DNA of 7,617 bases from Acidobacteriota bacterium (GTDB taxonomy: Bacteria; Acidobacteriota; Terriglobia; UBA7540). This document shows, in pieces, positions 5,574 through 7,617 of the stretch. The DNA lies in the NCBI GenBank assembly GCA_021827245.1, contig JAKAWN010000334.1:1-7617 (forward strand), read 5' to 3'. Position numbers and translations under genes: made by a program. Positions within the stretch are counted from its first letter, which is position 1; every line of letters begins with the position of its first letter. The notes beneath the pieces are model-generated. The model did not search any database. It saw nothing but the letters and a program-made list of their open reading frames with translations, and was not told the origin of the DNA.

Positions 5574-5600
5574 ATTACCCTGCGTCTTCAATAATTACCC
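5574..5600 (-). promoter_or_regulatory. Direct repeat ATTACCC upstream of hicB
   Basis: ATTACCC occurs at 5574-5580 and 5594-5600, exactly 20 bp apart (two helical turns), immediately upstream of the minus-strand hicB start at 5560. It could be a binding site for the HicB complex. Seven-base repeats can arise by chance, so support is weak. Confidence 0.2.
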
Positions 5601-5616
5601 GCCCGGAGCCCCGCCT

Positions 5617-6021
5617 GTGATCGGTACCTCTTACTTGATTGACACCGACTGGGTGATCGATCACCTGAACAACTTCAGCCCAGCCACCAAACGGCTTTAA
5701 GAACTGGAACCTCAAGGACTGGCAGTGAGCATCATCACTGTGGCAGAACTATGGGAAAGCGTGATTTTTTCCCGCGACAGACACCGAAGCGAGACGATAT
5801 TCCGCGAGTTCGTCGATAACGTTCGCGTCATCGACATTGATGAGGAAACCCGCCAGCAATTCGGTCAGATTCGCGGAACCTTGCGAAAGCAAGGGAACCT
5901 TCCCGGTGATATGGATGTACTGATCGCCGCCGCCTCACTGTGACACAATCTCACCCTTCTCACCAACAACCGCAGGCACTTCGAGAATATCGAAGGGCTG
6001 CGCATCGAAAGCCTCTTTTAA
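5617..6021 (+). pseudogene. vapC: VapC-type PIN toxin interrupted by two in-frame stops
   Basis: One reading frame of 135 codons from GTG 5617 to TAA 6019-6021 reads as a complete VapC. It begins YLIDTDWVIDHL with the first catalytic Asp, continues VSIITVAELWESV with the conserved Glu, has GDMDVLIAA with the late Asp, and ends HNLTLLTNNRRHFENIEGLRIE. The frame is broken by TAA at 5698-5700 and TGA at 5941-5943. Each stop is one C-to-T change from a sense codon (CAA, CGA). The middle piece (5725-5943, GTG start) alone lacks the first Asp and the TNN motif, so it should be inactive. No intact VapB lies upstream; the preceding frame ends in a stop overlapping this GTG and may be an antitoxin remnant. 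A terminator follows at 6032. Stop-codon readthrough is conceivable but not supported. Confidence 0.82.
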
Positions 6022-6031
6022 CCATTCTTTT

Positions 6032-6059
6032 TGAGCTTCTCCCGGGGCTCATCTTTTTT
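6032..6059 (+). terminator. Intrinsic terminator after the vapC remnant
   Basis: TGAGC (6032-6036) pairs with GCTCA (6047-6051) around a short loop, followed by TCTTTTTT. The stem is only 5 bp but the T-run is good, and it lies 10 nt after the last stop of the vapC frame, where an operon end is expected. Confidence 0.5.
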
Positions 6060-6382
6060 GCGTCACAGGAATATTCCACACCGTAGCTGCCTGACCCGAA
6101 GTTGCTGGCGAAGGTGCCCGCAAACGAGAAAGGCCCGCGCTGGGCGCAACGCGGGCCGGAGGAACATTTCACGACTTCAGGGCAATAACTATACTTCCAA
6201 TCTCCCGCCAATTGCAACGCGCAATTATCTTCTACGTACGCCTTTTCTGTCTTTGCCGCGTGGAAGGTTCGTCGCTGAGCAAAGCGGCAAGTTTCGGTTC
6301 CGAGGGACGGGGCTTTTCGGATGAGAAATCAGGGACCAGAGACTGGCCGCTCTTGCAATGTAAGTACGGGCAGACAGTGTAC

Positions 6383-6410
6383 TTTACAGGCATCGTTACT
6401 CTGTGATACA
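6383..6410 (+). promoter_or_regulatory. Possible promoter of the 62-residue membrane protein gene
   Basis: TTTACA (6383-6388, 5 of 6 to the -35) is followed after 16 nt by GATACA (6405-6410) with an upstream TG at the extended -10 position. Initiation would be near 6417, giving a leader of about 85 nt. The -10 is poor, so an alternative -10 at 6439-6444 activated by the overlapping CRP-like site is equally possible. Confidence 0.3.
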
Positions 6411-6417
6411 TCTCACA
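6402..6417. promoter_or_regulatory. CRP/FNR-type operator TGTGA-N6-TCACA
   Basis: TGTGATACATCTCACA is a perfect match to the ten conserved bases of the CRP consensus. The centre (6409.5) lies 41.5 bp upstream of a start near 6451 if CATCAT at 6439-6444 is the -10, which is the geometry of a class II activated promoter. Alternatively it covers the -10 of the promoter at 6383-6410 and would repress. The downstream target is the gene at 6503. No CRP-family gene is in the window. Confidence 0.4.
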
Positions 6418-6502
6418 TCTGAGTCTCTGGGAATCCGGCATCATGTTGCTCTCTTATCGTGAAGGCTCCTCCACCCCCAGGGCGCAGTAAAGGAGGCGTC
6501 AT

Positions 6503-6691
6503 ATGCATATTCTGGATTATGTGGTTCCGTCCTTCGCGGCGGGCGGAACGGTTGGGTTTGGTCTCGCTTTCCTCCGTTTCAGATCCAGGCTCAAGTTTTA
6601 CAGGGTTCTTATCGAGCAACGGCTCGCCGCGATCAACCAGCGGCTTGTTGATTCCCATGCTTCGGCCCAAGAAGGCTCTCATGTGGCATGA
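6503..6691 (+). CDS. Small single-pass membrane protein
   Basis: A protein of 62 residues. The start is very well set: AAAGGAGG at 6489-6496 stands 6 nt before the ATG. Residues 4-26 (LDYVVPSFAAGGTVGFGLAF and neighbours) form one glycine-rich hydrophobic segment. The RFRSRLKFYR that follows is strongly basic, so the C-terminus should stay in the cytoplasm. The rest (VLIEQRLAAINQRLVDS) looks like an amphipathic helix suited to a partner or self-association. I do not recognise a family. It could be a small regulatory or holin-like membrane protein, but nothing distinguishes these options. It stands alone in a gene-poor stretch with a CRP-like site upstream. Confidence 0.65.
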   Translation: MHILDYVVPSFAAGGTVGFGLAFLRFRSRLKFYRVLIEQRLAAINQRLVDSHASAQEGSHVA

Positions 6692-6774
6692 GGTTTGTTG
6701 AAAGGTCTGCAACTCCTTGTTTCTTGAACTCCCGTGGGAGGAGGTCTGTGGACGGCGATCGTGTCGTCCGCCAG

Positions 6775-6847
6775 CGCCCAGCGACTGAGTGATAGCACAC
6801 CTTGTCCGATTTCGGGGCGCGTTAGTGTCCCTCAGTCGCGGTGGGCG
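6775..6847. repeat. Long imperfect inverted repeat with 41-nt loop
   Basis: CGCCCA (6775-6780) directly followed by GCGACTGAG (6781-6789) pairs with CTCAGTCGC (6831-6839), a 2-nt bulge GG, and TGGGCG (6842-6847): 15 bp in total. Within the loop ACAC (6797-6800) can pair with GTGT (6825-6828). No T-run follows on either strand, so it is not a standard terminator. Confidence 0.65.
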
Positions 6848-7065
6848 GCATGGGGCAAGCTTGTGGTGGTGAACCAACTCCAGATTCTGCCTGAAGTTGA
6901 AGCCCAACCTGTTAACACTGGCGCGCGCTTGTCCGGCCGAACGCATAACTCAGGCCCCGGTTGGTATGCCGCACGAACAACCTCATCGACGAATCCGCAC
7001 ACTTTTTCACTTGCCGTAACCGGCAACTTGTCCCGCCTTTTCCGGCCCTGCCCATTTCCTAGGCT

Positions 7066-7093
7066 GAAATTGGTTCTTTGAGAACCCAATTTC
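7066..7093 (+). repeat. Hairpin in the leader of the SWIM gene
   Basis: GAAATT-GGTTCT (7066-7077) pairs with AGAACC-C-AATTTC (7081-7093) through 12 bp with a single bulged C and a 3-nt loop. It ends 5 nt before the Shine-Dalgarno AAGGAG at 7099-7104. It may stabilise the mRNA 5' end or tune translation. No T-run follows. Confidence 0.6.
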
Positions 7094-7114
7094 ACACCAA
7101 GGAGAAATGCTGTT

Positions 7115-7617
7115 ATGACTGAAACGCAGCTTGAAGCACGGCAAGAGCGCGCCGGAAACGGAGCGCTGGTTGTCTCACAAGTGGAAGATGGCTTTCGCGT
7201 ATATTCCGTCAACCATCCTTCCCACCTCTACCTCGTCCGGCAGGAAGGCGAACGCTGGACCTGCACCTGCCCGGACTTCGAGTATCACCAGGCGGATACC
7301 ACCTGGCGCTGCAAGCACATCCTGGCGGTCGCCCCGTGGAAGGAGCCAGAAGGCCCCGAACCTTATGAACCCGGCAACGGCGAAGCGGAAGCCATTCCCG
7401 TTTCACCGGAACCCGCTGAGCAAGCCGCCCCGCCCAGAAAGCGAAGCCAGAAACACACAAACGGCTTTGCCCAGATGCTCATCAAGCGCAGCGTGAGCCC
7501 CGATGGGCGGATCGACTCGGTTTCCGTCGAGTTCTCGCTGCCCGTTTCCGAGACCGCCAATGAGGAGATCAAGGCCAAGGCTTTGAACACGCTCCGGCTC
7601 CAGAAGGAAATCAGATC
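7115..7617 (+). CDS. SWIM zinc-finger protein (3' end outside window)
   Basis: At least 167 codons, open to the window end. Residues 17-75 form a SWIM domain. A beta hairpin (ALVVSQVEDGFRVYSV, SHLYLVRQEG) leads to WTCTCPDFEYH and WRCKHILAV, giving the CxCx(n)CxH zinc ligands Cys50, Cys52, Cys66 and His68. A Pro/Glu-rich linker (76-105) and a basic patch (PRKRSQKH) precede a second region (SPDGRIDSVSVEFSLPVSETANEEIKAKALNTL) that continues beyond the window. SWIM domains bind DNA or protein and occur in mobile-element and recombination-linked proteins; the role here is unknown. The ATG at 7115 is used because AAGGAG lies 10 nt upstream. An earlier ATG at 7107 opens only a four-codon frame whose stop overlaps this start. 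Confidence 0.8.
   Translation, partial: MTETQLEARQERAGNGALVVSQVEDGFRVYSVNHPSHLYLVRQEGERWTCTCPDFEYHQADTTWRCKHILAVAPWKEPEGPEPYEPGNGEAEAIPVSPEPAEQAAPPRKRSQKHTNGFAQMLIKRSVSPDGRIDSVSVEFSLPVSETANEEIKAKALNTLRLQKEIR

Larger units (their letters stand above)
6060..6502. other. Intergenic stretch with no convincing gene
   Basis: Open frames here on both strands are short, lack Shine-Dalgarno sites and read as low-quality protein. What is visible: an 8-bp stem (6132-6139 with 6150-6157, GGCCCGCG and its complement, 10-nt loop) that on the minus strand is followed by TTTCTCG and could be a weak terminator there; an imperfect inverted repeat TGTAAGTAC (6359-6367) with GTACTTTACA (6379-6388); and the promoter and TGTGA-N6-TCACA site listed separately. 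Confidence 0.5.
6692..7114. other. Intergenic stretch rich in inverted repeats, no convincing gene
   Basis: Several open frames exist on both strands but none has a ribosome binding site or recognisable protein character. The stretch holds the long inverted repeat at 6775-6847, a 6-bp hairpin TTGCCG-TAAC-CGGCAA at 7011-7026, and the hairpin at 7066-7093. It may be a long untranslated leader of the SWIM gene, an untranslated RNA gene, or a cis site of a mobile element. Confidence 0.45.

Noticed and set aside
5138..5620. Plus-strand open frame of 160 codons
   Set aside because: It is antisense to hicA and hicB, which are clear families, and reads as a shadow; only its last 16 codons might be a remnant antitoxin tail.
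5617..6021. Alternative genetic code to explain the stops in vapC
   Set aside because: Both TAA and TGA occur, and other genes in the window end normally at TAA and TGA, so simple pseudogenisation is more likely.
6413..6946. Minus-strand open frame of 177 codons
   Set aside because: It is antisense to the 62-residue gene with an excellent ribosome site, has no start signal and reads as Arg/Pro/Ser-rich shadow protein.
6832..7212. Minus-strand open frame of 126 codons
   Set aside because: It overlaps the SWIM gene start on the opposite strand, with no recognisable motif or ribosome binding site.
1..7617. CRISPR array, tRNA gene or insertion sequence
   Set aside because: No regularly spaced long repeats, cloverleaf-like sequence, transposase motif or terminal inverted repeats with target duplication were seen.

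Overview
This is a bacterial accessory region. It contains toxin-antitoxin modules, a coupling-protein-like ATPase, several small unrecognised genes and two long stretches with no convincing gene. Spaced Shine-Dalgarno sequences, sigma70-like hexamers and the protein families suggest a GC-rich, probably Gram-negative soil or groundwater lineage, with Acidobacteriota or a similar poorly cultured phylum as the best guess. No rRNA, tRNA or phylogenetic marker is present, so the assignment is weak. No CRISPR array or intact transposase was seen.

Left part (1-2535). Two small minus-strand genes, one encoding a protein with two CxxC pairs, are divergent from a plus-strand pair. The first plus-strand gene is an unusual fusion of an OmpR/PhoB-type winged helix and a phosphoribosyltransferase-like domain. 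The second, coupled by an ATGA overlap, is a roughly seven-helix membrane protein with an internal PQ-loop-like duplication. The divergent intergenic region (595-776) holds two strong stem-loops, an intrinsic terminator and three pairs of GTCA half-sites, each pair spaced exactly 10 bp. This looks like an autoregulated two-gene cassette and is the best candidate here for an undescribed system. A 69-residue gene with a GTG start follows.

Middle part (2552-6021). A minus-strand VirD4/TraD-like ATPase lies back to back with a Phd/YefM antitoxin and PIN toxin operon. That operon has a recognisable promoter, a perfect 20-bp palindromic operator and a terminator. Facing it on the minus strand is a hicB-hicA-hicB triplet whose hicA has lost an obvious start codon. 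Next to it is a VapC-type PIN gene interrupted by two in-frame stops, with a terminator behind it. This is a cluster of three toxin-antitoxin loci, two of them partly degraded.

Right part (6022-7617). Two long stretches without a convincing gene flank a 62-residue membrane-anchored protein. That gene has an excellent ribosome binding site, and upstream of it is a TGTGA-N6-TCACA site of the CRP/FNR type. The second stretch carries several inverted repeats and leads into a SWIM zinc-finger gene that runs off the window. The coupling ATPase and SWIM protein fit an integrated conjugative or mobilisable element, but no relaxase, integrase or attachment site is visible.
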